A stretch of DNA of 39,470 bases from a virus. A program made the translations under genes and the position numbers. This document shows, piece after piece, positions 1 to 6,160 of the stretch. The stretch covers positions 1 through 39,470 of IMG/VR virus record IMGVR_UViG_3300036799_000147; one strand, given 5' to 3'. The notes under the pieces were generated by a model. It searched no databases, had not been told where the DNA came from, and saw nothing but the letters and a program-made list of their open reading frames with translations. Position 1 is the first letter of the stretch, and every line of letters begins with the position of its first letter.

Positions 1-30
1 AGCGCTGACGTCACGGGGGGGAAGAGGGGG
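1..30. repeat. Terminal direct repeat, left copy (circle junction)
   Basis: These 30 bases recur exactly at 39441-39470. A replication gene and its stop codon read through the join without a break, so the repeat is best explained as assembly overlap of a circular or circularly permuted genome, not as a short physical terminal repeat. The unique length is 39,440 bp. Confidence 0.93.
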
Positions 31-564
31 GAACTCCGGTCCGGTACGGTCAGGTCCGGTACGGTCAGGTCCGGTAGGGTGCTGACTGTCATTTTTGTCA
101 TATGACCGGTCATCGCCGGTCAGCGCTGACGTCATCACTTCGTCATGCTGACTATCAGCACCATTTGGTGACCGGAGACGCTGACGTCGACGTGCCTGGG
201 CCTCGCGGTTGGCGGCCTTGCGTAGCTCACGCTGGTCGTTGAGCTTGCCCGCGTAATCGGGCCAGTCGTGGAGCACATACCCACTCGCCGAGCGCTCCAG
301 GAACCCCGGTTTCCCCTCACCACCACACTCCAGCAGCGCCCGCACGAAACGTGCGGCGTCCTTGACCGGCCAACCCGCGGCGTCGGCCAGGTCCTCGGGC
401 GTGACCTGGCCGATCAGTCCCTGTGGGTTGGCGTTATCTAGCCCCCACCACCACAACTCGTCCAGGTGCCCCAGCAGTTTGTGACGATCGCACTTAAGCA
501 CAGCCGCCACCCGCAGCGTCTTACGGTGATGACTGAGCGACTGGTGCAGCTGGATGTAGGCCAT
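1..564 (-). CDS. Phage replication initiator / replisome organiser-like protein (continues across the circle junction)
   Basis: The reading frame opens with ATG at 564 and runs off the left edge. On the circle it continues through 39440 and stops at TGA 39431-39433, giving about 190 residues. It begins MAYIQLHQSL and has a tryptophan-rich helical stretch (LDELWWWGLDNA), then LHDWPDYAGKL. This arrangement is typical of the N-terminal winged-helix part of small phage replisome organisers. The C-terminal third is low complexity (PDRTG repeats) because the DNA there is built of short repeats that look like an origin. The next gene starts in the stop codon (TGATG). No helicase or ATPase motif is visible, so initiator or loader is inferred from family resemblance and location. 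Confidence 0.75.
   Translation of the reverse strand, partial: MAYIQLHQSLSHHRKTLRVAAVLKCDRHKLLGHLDELWWWGLDNANPQGLIGQVTPEDLADAAGWPVKDAARFVRALLECGGEGKPGFLERSASGYVLHDWPDYAGKLNDQRELRKAANREAQARRRQRLRSPNGADSQHDEVMTSALTGDDRSYDKNDSQHPTGPDRTGPDRTGPEFPPLPPRDVSA
36..152. other. Candidate replication origin inside the initiator gene
   Basis: The stretch holds two full 15-bp tandem copies of CCGGTACGGTCAGGT (41-70) plus partial copies. It also has an AT-rich patch (91-103), the perfect palindrome TGACCGGTCA (103-112), and AGCGCTGACGTCA at 122-134, which also occurs at 1-13. The tetramer GTCA occurs at 88, 97, 109, 119, 131 and 142, about one helical turn apart. Repeats lying inside an initiator gene resemble the lambda O gene origin. 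Origin function is inferred. Confidence 0.55.
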
Positions 565-569
565 GCTCT

Positions 570-848
570 CTACTTCCGCTTCGCGCGCACGCCCTGCACC
601 GTGTAGTCCGGCAACCGCACCCAGCGATTCAATCCGAGCAAGCGATAGCCGTCGCCTGTGGCTGCCCATAAACCGACGGCCACGAGGTCGGCGACCGTGT
701 CCGCCAGCTCCGCCTCAGTCTCACCCAGGCCCTCAGTTACCTCCGCCAATGTGAAGTCCAGATCGCGCCGCGGCGTCTTCTCTGCTCGCTCCGAGAGATA
801 GCCGGCCGACATCAAATACAGGCCAAGCGCCGACGCACCTGACTTCAA
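570..848 (-). CDS. Small winged-helix-like early protein
   Basis: A 92-residue protein just upstream of the replication initiator (5 bp gap), with a helical pattern (ASALGLYLMSAGYLSERA, then an acidic helix ETEAELADTVADLVAVGLW and GYRLLG) that resembles the N-terminal winged helix of phage replication proteins. The usable start is TTG at 848. A strong ribosome site (AGGAGGGG, about 878-885) overlaps the stop codon of the upstream gene, but the frame has no ATG, GTG or TTG at normal spacing from it, so the start is uncertain. A role in replication is inferred from position. Confidence 0.6.
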   Translation of the reverse strand: MKSGASALGLYLMSAGYLSERAEKTPRRDLDFTLAEVTEGLGETEAELADTVADLVAVGLWAATGDGYRLLGLNRWVRLPDYTVQGVRAKRK

Positions 849-883
849 CTCGTGCTGGTGAGTGGTAGTTCGTGCGTCCCCTC

Positions 884-1132
884 CTAGACTTGCTCGCTCG
901 AGCGTGTGCCGTGGCGCCGGCGCCCATTCGACGGGACGGCGACCGGCTTCTCTTCGTCGATATCGTCCGCCTCCGCAACGTGGCCGTTCGATCTGGATTG
1001 AACCTCGATCCCCGGTAACGACTCCTGCTCACGTTCAAACTGGGCGTCAAGCGTCTGGCCAACGAGCGCGAAGGCCTCCTCCCGATCGACCGGGTCCAGG
1101 AGCTGAAAGCGCAGAGCGAACTTGGTCCGCAC
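884..1132 (-). CDS. Hypothetical early protein
   Basis: An 82-residue protein with no recognised domain. It has a basic/hydrophobic N-terminus (RTKFALRFQLL), an acidic middle and a basic tail. The start is GTG at 1132, with AGGA a few bases upstream. A TAG closes the frame shortly above, so no ATG is available. The overlapping frame across 733-1323 is Arg/Ser-rich and looks like a shadow. The gene sits in the early operon between a zinc-finger-like protein and the 570-848 gene. Confidence 0.5.
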   Translation of the reverse strand: MRTKFALRFQLLDPVDREEAFALVGQTLDAQFEREQESLPGIEVQSRSNGHVAEADDIDEEKPVAVPSNGRRRHGTRSSEQV

Positions 1133-1186
1133 GCCATCCTGGTGCTGGATCGCGCGTGCGTCACGCTATCGAGCTTGAGTCGCATG

Positions 1187-1456
1187 TCAGTGGTTGTCCT
1201 TTCTCGGTCTGTCGCGACATGTTCTCCAATGATTCGTCCCGGTCCTCGTCCCATCCGGTTTGATGTCGAAGGGCGTGCGCCGTTCATGGGCAGAACTGAA
1301 GCCCCACCAGATTGGCGCCCCACAGCCCGTCTGAGCGCAGCGTCGCGCGGGCGCCGCGCTGGCCAGCAGGATCTGGTGGGCGTCGTTCGGATAGATCCGC
1401 CACGCGTACTCGCGCTGAGTCTCGCCCTCGAGCGCCGGCGGCATGGTGCGCGGCAT
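1187..1456 (-). CDS. Small zinc-finger-like phage protein
   Basis: The 89-residue product begins MPRTMPPALEG. It has RRCAQTGCGAPIWWG, then FDIKPDGTR and NHWRTCRD. The spaced Cys-x4-Cys...His...Cys pattern and the W/P-rich core match small phage proteins of the form CxxCGAxIxW...PDG...H..C, which probably bind one zinc. The ATG at 1456 overlaps the upstream TGA (TGATG), which supports this start over a longer frame beginning at 1534. Function unknown. Confidence 0.7.
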   Translation of the reverse strand: MPRTMPPALEGETQREYAWRIYPNDAHQILLASAAPARRCAQTGCGAPIWWGFSSAHERRTPFDIKPDGTRTGTNHWRTCRDRPRKDNH

Positions 1457-1680
1457 CAGCTGGGCTCCCTTCCAGATTGCCCCGCTGTCTCCAAAACCCA
1501 CGCTGCAGCAAACGACGGCGTGAAGTACGACCACAAGTGGTGACGTACCGCGAGCGCCATCCAGCCCAGCGAGAAGTCAATGCGAGAAGTCTTGCCACCA
1601 TCGCGCCGGCTGATCGCTGCGTAGTCGTCCTCGAGGCGCGACCGACCGAAGTCGTTCAGGTCCTCAATCGAGAGCTTCAT
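1456..1680 (-). CDS. Hypothetical early protein
   Basis: A 74-residue protein (MKLSIEDLNDFGRSRLEDDY...), hydrophilic at the N-terminus, with a Trp-rich, moderately hydrophobic centre (SLGWMALAVRHHLWSYF). It overlaps the methyltransferase stop by ATGA (1677-1680) and the next start by one base. I do not recognise a family. Confidence 0.65.
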   Translation of the reverse strand: MKLSIEDLNDFGRSRLEDDYAAISRRDGGKTSRIDFSLGWMALAVRHHLWSYFTPSFAAAWVLETAGQSGREPS

Positions 1681-2474
1681 GGGCGGTCTTTCGTGGCATT
1701 TAGCTGTTGAACGGCCGAACTGCTAACTGCCACGTTTCGGCGACGTCTTGCCCGCTCGCGGCAGGCATCTGAGCAGTATTTCGCATCGCTCCGCTGGGCA
1801 GGGAAGTGACGGTTACAGCGCGGGGCCTGGCATGGGACAACCAGAGGCACTCCAACCGCTGGACAGCGCGGGCCCGGGTGCGCGCAGATCCAGTAACTCC
1901 ATGCCTTGCGAATATGGAGCTGGCGGCGCCAGCGAGGATCAGTGCCCGTCGGCCGGCGCATCTTGGGCACCATCTCGCACACTGTCCATCCAGCGGCGCG
2001 CGCCGCGACCACCAGGTCCACCGCCTGCAGCTGCTGCACGCTCTGGTGGACCATGTCGGCCACCTTGGCCAGCAGCATGCCGTCGCCAACCAGCACCTGA
2101 CGTACGACCTCCAGAAAGCCAGCGTACAGATGGGTGATGTTGTGGAAGCCACGCAGCGCGACATCCGCCGTTCCGTACGCCGCCGACCACGTGCCTTTGG
2201 TGAAGGCACGCTCACCACCATCGGTCTGATGTGGCGGATCCCAGACCACGAGTTGGAAGCTCGACGGCGCGAACAGCCGCGGCAGATCTCGCCATTCACC
2301 GACCACATCGACCCCAGGCATTGGGCGCTGGTCGAATCGTGTTGTCGGCTGGTACGGACAACCACGCCAGATCGCGCCGCGACCCCAGGTTGCATCCAGC
2401 GTGATCGGCTCGTGGTAGTAGTGCAGCCCGATCAGCTGGTTCAGGACCTCCGCATCGCTGCTCACACGACTCAT
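1677..2474 (-). CDS. DNA amino-methyltransferase with C-terminal zinc finger
   Basis: The 265-residue product has the two motifs of phage DNA methyltransferases: a SAM-site loop LDATWGRGAIW (residues 26-36) and a catalytic-type VVWDPPH (76-82). The form DPPH replaces the usual DPPY/NPPY. The C-terminus carries a Cys4 finger (C215, C220, C234, C238) with YCSDACRERARRRR, probably for DNA contact. The start ATG 2474 overlaps the RecT-like stop (ATGA), which excludes the longer frame to 2738. Likely roles are masking phage DNA from host restriction or marking it. The target base (N6-adenine or N4-cytosine) cannot be told. Confidence 0.82.
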   Translation of the reverse strand: MSRVSSDAEVLNQLIGLHYYHEPITLDATWGRGAIWRGCPYQPTTRFDQRPMPGVDVVGEWRDLPRLFAPSSFQLVVWDPPHQTDGGERAFTKGTWSAAYGTADVALRGFHNITHLYAGFLEVVRQVLVGDGMLLAKVADMVHQSVQQLQAVDLVVAARAAGWTVCEMVPKMRRPTGTDPRWRRQLHIRKAWSYWICAHPGPRCPAVGVPLVVPCQAPRCNRHFPAQRSDAKYCSDACRERARRRRNVAVSSSAVQQLNATKDRP

Positions 2475-3475
2475 GGGGTGACGATGCCGGCCTCCGCATC
2501 GCGCACTCGCCGCTCGAGGTCCTCGACCGCAGCAAGGGCGTCCACGTCGCTCACCGACTGACTGAGGGGCTCGTACTCGACGCCCAGGTCGCGCGCCTTC
2601 CCCGTCAGCAGTCCCCAGCGCTCCCGCAATTGCGCGCGGTTGAGCTGCGCCACCGTCTCGTCTCGCGCCTGGGCCGCAGCGTGCGCCTGCTCCACAATCG
2701 CCGCGGCATGGGGGTCCTGCACGACTTCGCCGGTGCACGTGTCGACCGCGTAGACGCTCTCGCCGAGCATACGGGTGTATTCATCGGCTCGGGCCGCTGT
2801 TTGGCGTTCTGACGGACGTTCGACCACGACCGGGCCCGTCGGTTGCTCGCCCTCGTCTACATCCGCGAGCCCGCCCGTCTCGGATGGGAACGCACGCCGC
2901 AAGGCCTGGCGTTCCGCGGCAATCGCCAGCATGCTGCGCGGGCGCGCGCGCCACATCCGGCCGCGCGGTCCGACGCCTGGATAGCACTCATCCATGAACG
3001 CGACGCCCTCGAATGCGCCAACGCGCGCGCCATTGTTGGCAAAGACCGTGACGACGCATTTCGCCGGCACCGGCTTGGTCGCGCCACGCTCGTCGACGCG
3101 CATGTCGTAGATGTCAGAAAAGCGTGGCTCACCCGCGCCGACGTACCGGCCAGTCTTGACCGCGATGGTGCGCAGTCCGTCTATCCCAATATGGAGCGAG
3201 GGACTGCTGCTCTCGCCCCCAAAACGCTCGTAATACACCTGTTTGAGGAGCGCGTCGAGCCCACGCCGACGCACCCCGGCGATCAACGTGACGAGCTCCT
3301 CCATCGACGAGCACTCTTTGAACGTGGTTGACGCCAACAACACCAGTTCCGTTTCGTCGACGCCCGCCAGCTCCAGCGCACGGTTGAGATCCATGCTCGA
3401 GGTGGCCGGCGGCAGGTCGCCAAACTGGCGGATGCCCGAGGCCTGCGGTCGGCGTTGTTCAAGAGCTCGGGTCAT
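2471..3475 (-). CDS. RecT/Bet-family single-strand annealing protein
   Basis: A 334-residue protein with the core layout of phage Bet/RecT annealases: GLDALLKQVYYERFGG, then LHIGIDGLRTIAVKTGRYVG, a beta-rich middle with CVVTVFANNG, and RPRSMLAIAAERQALRRAFP. The N-terminal 30 residues and the Ala/Glu-rich C-terminus are variable, as in the family. These proteins anneal complementary strands during phage recombination, normally with a 5'-3' exonuclease partner. No RecE/lambda-Exo homologue is evident here, although the VRR-NUC protein at 6160-6534 is a possible nuclease. The start ATG 3475 overlaps the upstream stop by ATGA. Confidence 0.85.
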   Translation of the reverse strand: MTRALEQRRPQASGIRQFGDLPPATSSMDLNRALELAGVDETELVLLASTTFKECSSMEELVTLIAGVRRRGLDALLKQVYYERFGGESSSPSLHIGIDGLRTIAVKTGRYVGAGEPRFSDIYDMRVDERGATKPVPAKCVVTVFANNGARVGAFEGVAFMDECYPGVGPRGRMWRARPRSMLAIAAERQALRRAFPSETGGLADVDEGEQPTGPVVVERPSERQTAARADEYTRMLGESVYAVDTCTGEVVQDPHAAAIVEQAHAAAQARDETVAQLNRAQLRERWGLLTGKARDLGVEYEPLSQSVSDVDALAAVEDLERRVRDAEAGIVTP

Positions 3476-3714
3476 AGCGGATAGGTCCTCCCGTCGAAGG
3501 CGATGGCGGCGTTGGCCCACATCCTGGCCTCCTGCAGCTTGCGGATCGCCAGCGTCCGCTCCGCCGACTGCGGGCAGTTGTCCAGCACGGCGTCGTACAT
3601 GGAGGTCGCGGCGAGGCTGATCGTTTCGTGGTGCCTGGCCTGCTCCGCGTTTGGAGCGTGGTAGACCATCGGATTCAACATCTCGGGCGCCGGCTGTTTG
3701 ACGTTGTCACTCAT
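3472..3714 (-). CDS. Candidate Acb2/Tad1-type hairpin protein (cyclic-nucleotide sponge)
   Basis: An 80-residue protein with the pattern of a family I know from many phages: NPMVYHAPN near the N-terminus, two long helices, an LDNCPQSAERTLAIRKLQEA segment and the ending MWANAAIA (65-72). Recent annotation calls this the Acb2/Tad1 hairpin domain. Studied members bind cyclic di- and trinucleotides or gcADPR and so blunt CBASS or Thoeris defence, but many members are untested. ATG 3714 is preceded by GAGGAG, a clear ribosome site, and the stop overlaps the recT start. The anti-defence function is an inference. Confidence 0.68.
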   Translation of the reverse strand: MSDNVKQPAPEMLNPMVYHAPNAEQARHHETISLAATSMYDAVLDNCPQSAERTLAIRKLQEARMWANAAIAFDGRTYPL

Positions 3715-3843
3715 GTGGTGTGGCTCCTCTTGTGGCGGATCTCAGTCACGGCACGAACCCCTGAGCGTAGGCCTCGCTGTACGCAGCCAGGAACTCCCAC
3801 GCCTGGCGGTTCCACCTCGCGATCTACAACGTGTTGACTGGTG
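3715..3843 (-). other. 129-bp gap with a possible 25-residue ORF lacking a standard start
   Basis: This is one of the few gaps in the early operon. On the minus strand, codons from 3823 to 3746 read IARWNRQAWEFLAAYSEAY and then AQGFVP and TGA. The composition is protein-like, but it is preceded directly by TAG and has only ATC as a possible first codon. A competing frame through the gap overlaps the next start (ATGA at 3711-3714) but is Arg/Gly-rich. The small ORF may be a decayed gene or start at ATC. The ribosome site for 3714 lies at the left end. Confidence 0.25.
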
Positions 3844-4380
3844 CTACGTGGAAGCATCTCGCCCTCTAGCGATCTGCTCCAAAAACTCGTACATGACACG
3901 GTTGTGCCGCGCATCCGCCAGCGCGTGGTGCTCACCTTTGCCCTGTTCTGGCAGCGCGGGGTTGCCGAGCTCGTCAGCCCACTGCTTCAGGTCGCGGCAG
4001 TACATGGGGAAACCCTTGGGCAGGTTCACCATGGCGCCGAACAACTGGCACAGCACCACCCAGTCGTAGTCGGCGTAAAAGCCCCAAAACTCGGGCTTTC
4101 CGTGCTGCTCAGGGTTGCAGAACTCAAGGATGTCGTCACGGATGCCCGCCCGGAACTTGGCTGGGCACGACGGGAAATCGTCCCAGGAAACGTGCGGGCC
4201 GTGAGCCCGATGCACGAGCTGAGGTAGGACATGCTCGCGAACCCAGTCGTTGGCCAGGTACATGTCCGGGTCCAGGTTCTCGCGGTACAACTCGCGGCCG
4301 TCCTCCGCCACAATGCCGATGCTCAGCAGCTCAATGCGGCGGCCGTCTTCGGCGAATTCTGTATCCAACCAGTAGCGCAT
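3844..4380 (-). CDS. RNase AS-like DEDDh 3'-5' exoribonuclease
   Basis: This 178-residue protein has the full DEDDh set: WLDTEF (D6, E8), FYADYDWVVL (D104/D106) and EHHALADARHN (H151/152, D156). The surrounding residues (DGRRIELLSIGIV, NDWVREHVLP, MVNLPKGFP) match the polyadenylate-specific exoribonuclease AS family (Rv2179c type). It would trim RNA 3' ends in the cytoplasm. In a phage it could turn over host or early phage transcripts. ATG 4380 overlaps the upstream TGA by one base, so the five-codon longer start at 4395 is not needed. Confidence 0.88.
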   Translation of the reverse strand: MRYWLDTEFAEDGRRIELLSIGIVAEDGRELYRENLDPDMYLANDWVREHVLPQLVHRAHGPHVSWDDFPSCPAKFRAGIRDDILEFCNPEQHGKPEFWGFYADYDWVVLCQLFGAMVNLPKGFPMYCRDLKQWADELGNPALPEQGKGEHHALADARHNRVMYEFLEQIARGRDAST

Positions 4381-4622
4381 CAGGGAAGCTCCCACGCCGC
4401 GTCGTCGGTGCGGTCGGTCTCATAGCAGCGGCGATCACCGGTGAACCACTGCCAGCGCTGATAGTCGAACTGCGGAAGACCTTTGCCGATGTGCTTCTGG
4501 TGGCCGTCAGGCTCGAGCATGCAGCGCGTGTGCAGACCATTCGTCTCGGCAGGCGGGGTGGGCCGCTCCGGGTACCAGCCCATGCTGATAGCGACCGGAC
4601 AGCGAGTTTTCTCCTCGCTCAT
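4380..4622 (-). CDS. Hypothetical early protein
   Basis: The product is an 80-residue Trp/Pro-rich hydrophilic protein (MSEEKTRCPVAISMGWYPERP..., FDYQRWQWFTGD) with three cysteines and several histidines. I do not recognise it. It overlaps the Rpf-like gene by ATGA (4619-4622) and the RNase AS start by one base, so it is translated as part of the chain. Confidence 0.65.
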   Translation of the reverse strand: MSEEKTRCPVAISMGWYPERPTPPAETNGLHTRCMLEPDGHQKHIGKGLPQFDYQRWQWFTGDRRCYETDRTDDAAWELP

Positions 4623-5047
4623 CGGAGGCCCAATCTCCGGCTACACGCCGGCCAGGCTTGCCAGCCCTGCACCGCGAGCCCGCGCTGGGCGACAGCGATC
4701 TGGGCGCCGCGCGTGGCGAGGTCCGGCCGCGAGGCATAGGCCAGCCCGCCGTGGCGCCGCCAGAAGACCAGGTCTTCCTGGAGCCCGCCAAAGTACGAAT
4801 TGCCCGAGTTCAGGTGCCAGCGACCGCTGCTCTCACAGTGCGCCAGATCGTCCCATATGCCGTAGGCCGGCTCGGGGGTCGGAACTGCCGCGACTTCCCG
4901 CACTTCCGGCTGTTCCGCTTTTTCTGGATAAAGCTCATCTGAGGCGCCTGATCCAGCCTCGTCCGCGGCGTGGATGCCCAGCGCGGCGCCGCCGACCGCA
5001 ACGACCACGGCTCCGAACAGCGCGCCGGCCACAAACCAGCGCGCCAT
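4619..5047 (-). CDS. Resuscitation-promoting factor (Rpf)-like transglycosylase with N-terminal membrane segment
   Basis: In this 142-residue protein, residues 4-27 form a signal/anchor segment (WFVAGALFGAVVVAVGG) and residues 30-60 an acidic Pro-rich linker. Residues 62-142 form an Rpf domain: WDDLAHCESSG with the expected catalytic glutamate E72, N-x-GN-x-YFGGLQ, YASRPDLATRGAQIAVAQR and QGWQAWPACSRRLGL. C71 and C135 would give the family's disulfide. Rpf domains cleave peptidoglycan as lysozyme-like muralytic enzymes outside the membrane. It lies among early genes, not with the lysis genes, which suggests a role in host envelope or growth state during infection or lysogeny. ATG 5047 overlaps the upstream stop (TGATG). 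Confidence 0.86.
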   Translation of the reverse strand: MARWFVAGALFGAVVVAVGGAALGIHAADEAGSGASDELYPEKAEQPEVREVAAVPTPEPAYGIWDDLAHCESSGRWHLNSGNSYFGGLQEDLVFWRRHGGLAYASRPDLATRGAQIAVAQRGLAVQGWQAWPACSRRLGLR

Positions 5048-5283
5048 CAGGACCTCGCCCTGGTGATCTGCCGCAGCACCGTGGCAGCGCCGAAATCAAG
5101 GCAGATATCGCAAGCATGCTCGTCGTCGGGGCAGTCGCAGACGGCGTACTGCACGTGAGCACACTCCCCGTTGGCGCCCTTGTCGTCGTCGCACGGGAGC
5201 AAGTCGGCCGCGGCCTTGTGCTGGCGACAGACGTGGCAGAACACCTCGGGCTTGCCGTCGAACATGACGTGGTAGAGCGGCAT
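5047..5283 (-). CDS. Cysteine-rich zinc-binding early protein
   Basis: The 78-residue product has two Cys clusters: FCHVCRQHKA near residue 15, and further on CAHVQYAVCDCPDDEHACDICLDFG. The spacing suggests two structural zinc sites, the second very acidic. No known family is recognised. ATG 5283 overlaps the upstream stop by one base and the stop overlaps the Rpf-like start. Confidence 0.65.
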   Translation of the reverse strand: MPLYHVMFDGKPEVFCHVCRQHKAAADLLPCDDDKGANGECAHVQYAVCDCPDDEHACDICLDFGAATVLRQITRARS

Positions 5284-5609
5284 CAGACGGCTCGCTCCGC
5301 GCCTTCCTCGCGCAGAATCCGCAGCCCTTCTGGAGAGCGCAGGACATACTTCGTCACCCGCTGCAGCCTCCGATGTGCCTCGGGCGTGCCACGGATGTCG
5401 ACGACCTCGCCGATCGGCTCCTGCTCCTCGGCGGACAGCCGCCGTCGGATGTGAAAGGCATAGCCGGTCCATTCCTCCCATTCGCCAAGGTCGGCGTCAC
5501 CAACACCCTCGAGGGCCTCGAGCGCGAACCGTCGCAGTGACTGCTCACCGACTGGCCAGCCGGGCAGAGGAGCCGCGCTCGCGTGCCACACGGGCCCGCC
5601 CAGTTCCAT
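5283..5609 (-). CDS. Hypothetical early protein
   Basis: A 108-residue, charged, mostly helical protein (EALEGVGDADLGEWEEWTGYAF, LSAEEQEPIGEVVDIRG, RLQRVTKYVLRSPEGLRIL). No motif is recognised. It starts at ATG 5609, just past the stop of a 42-residue gene, and its stop overlaps the next ATG (TGATG). Confidence 0.65.
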   Translation of the reverse strand: MELGGPVWHASAAPLPGWPVGEQSLRRFALEALEGVGDADLGEWEEWTGYAFHIRRRLSAEEQEPIGEVVDIRGTPEAHRRLQRVTKYVLRSPEGLRILREEGAERAV

Positions 5610-5615
5610 CTGGAT

Positions 5616-5744
5616 TCACTCATAGCCGCTGTTCACCGTGAGCACCACGGAGTGCGTGCCCTTGAGCCAGCCGAAGCGCGGATTGCACGTTTCCGAGGCG
5701 AGGCGGCAGTGTAGGCGCAGCGCCAGCTCCTGGTGTGCATTCAC
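5616..5744 (-). CDS. Very small early protein (42 aa)
   Basis: The product begins VNAHQELALRLHC and includes CNPRFGWLKGTHSVVLTV. It starts with GTG 5744 inside the stop of the upstream zinc-ribbon gene (GTGA, four-base overlap), the coupling used throughout this operon. Two cysteines and a Trp-containing beta-like half suggest a compact fold. Function unknown. Other frames here are Arg/Ser-rich and not convincing. Confidence 0.55.
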   Translation of the reverse strand: MNAHQELALRLHCRLASETCNPRFGWLKGTHSVVLTVNSGYE

Positions 5745-6160
5745 AGCGGCAGGTCCTCGTCGTCGCCATCACGAGTGGCCACGAGCTCGCGCTCGTCCTG
5801 CTGCTGCTCCTGCTCCTCGTTGCGGCGTTTGGCCGCCTGGTAGCGCTCCTCGCGCTCGGCGTCCTCCGCGAGCTTGCACGCTGGGTGCAGGTAGCCCGTC
5901 TCGTCATCGCCGAGCGGCTCGTGGCACTCGTTGCAGAGCCGCGGCGTGCGCAGCATCGTGCGCCGCACTTCGAGGCTCGCCGAGCGACTCAGGCGCCCTT
6001 CCACGTTGCGCGCAGCCCGATCGAGCAGCCAGTCCGCGATGTCATCGATGCCTTCGTCGGCGTCGAGCGTGCCGCTCACCTGGCACATGGCCTGATCCCA
6101 ACCGTAGTCACCGTTGCTGCGCCGCATCTCCACTTCGACGGCTACGCGGACGTCTCGCAT
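5741..6160 (-). CDS. Zinc-ribbon early protein
   Basis: The 139-residue protein has an N-terminal beta-rich part (MRDVRVAVEVEMRR), an acidic centre, a treble-clef-like zinc ribbon (LCNECHEPLGDDETGYLHPACKL) and a long charged Glu/Gln-rich C-terminal helix that may be a coiled coil. ATG 6160 shares one base with the upstream TAA (TAATG), so the longer frame to 6238 is not the gene. Function unknown; nucleic-acid binding is plausible. Confidence 0.68.
   Translation of the reverse strand: MRDVRVAVEVEMRRSNGDYGWDQAMCQVSGTLDADEGIDDIADWLLDRAARNVEGRLSRSASLEVRRTMLRTPRLCNECHEPLGDDETGYLHPACKLAEDAEREERYQAAKRRNEEQEQQQDERELVATRDGDDEDLPL

Noticed and set aside
1-30. Short physical terminal redundancy (T7-like direct terminal repeat)
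   Set aside because: T7-type repeats are normally well over 100 bp, and here the repeat lies inside a coding gene that continues across the join. An assembly overlap fits better.
36-80. CRISPR array
   Set aside because: The repeat units are 15 bp and directly adjacent with no spacers, and no cas gene is present.
1806-2561. 251-residue + strand frame
   Set aside because: Antisense to the methyltransferase, whose motifs are clear.
2471-2738. Longer N-terminus of the methyltransferase
   Set aside because: The extra 88 residues are Arg/Gly-rich and run antiframe through the RecT-like gene. ATG 2474 has the usual ATGA overlap.
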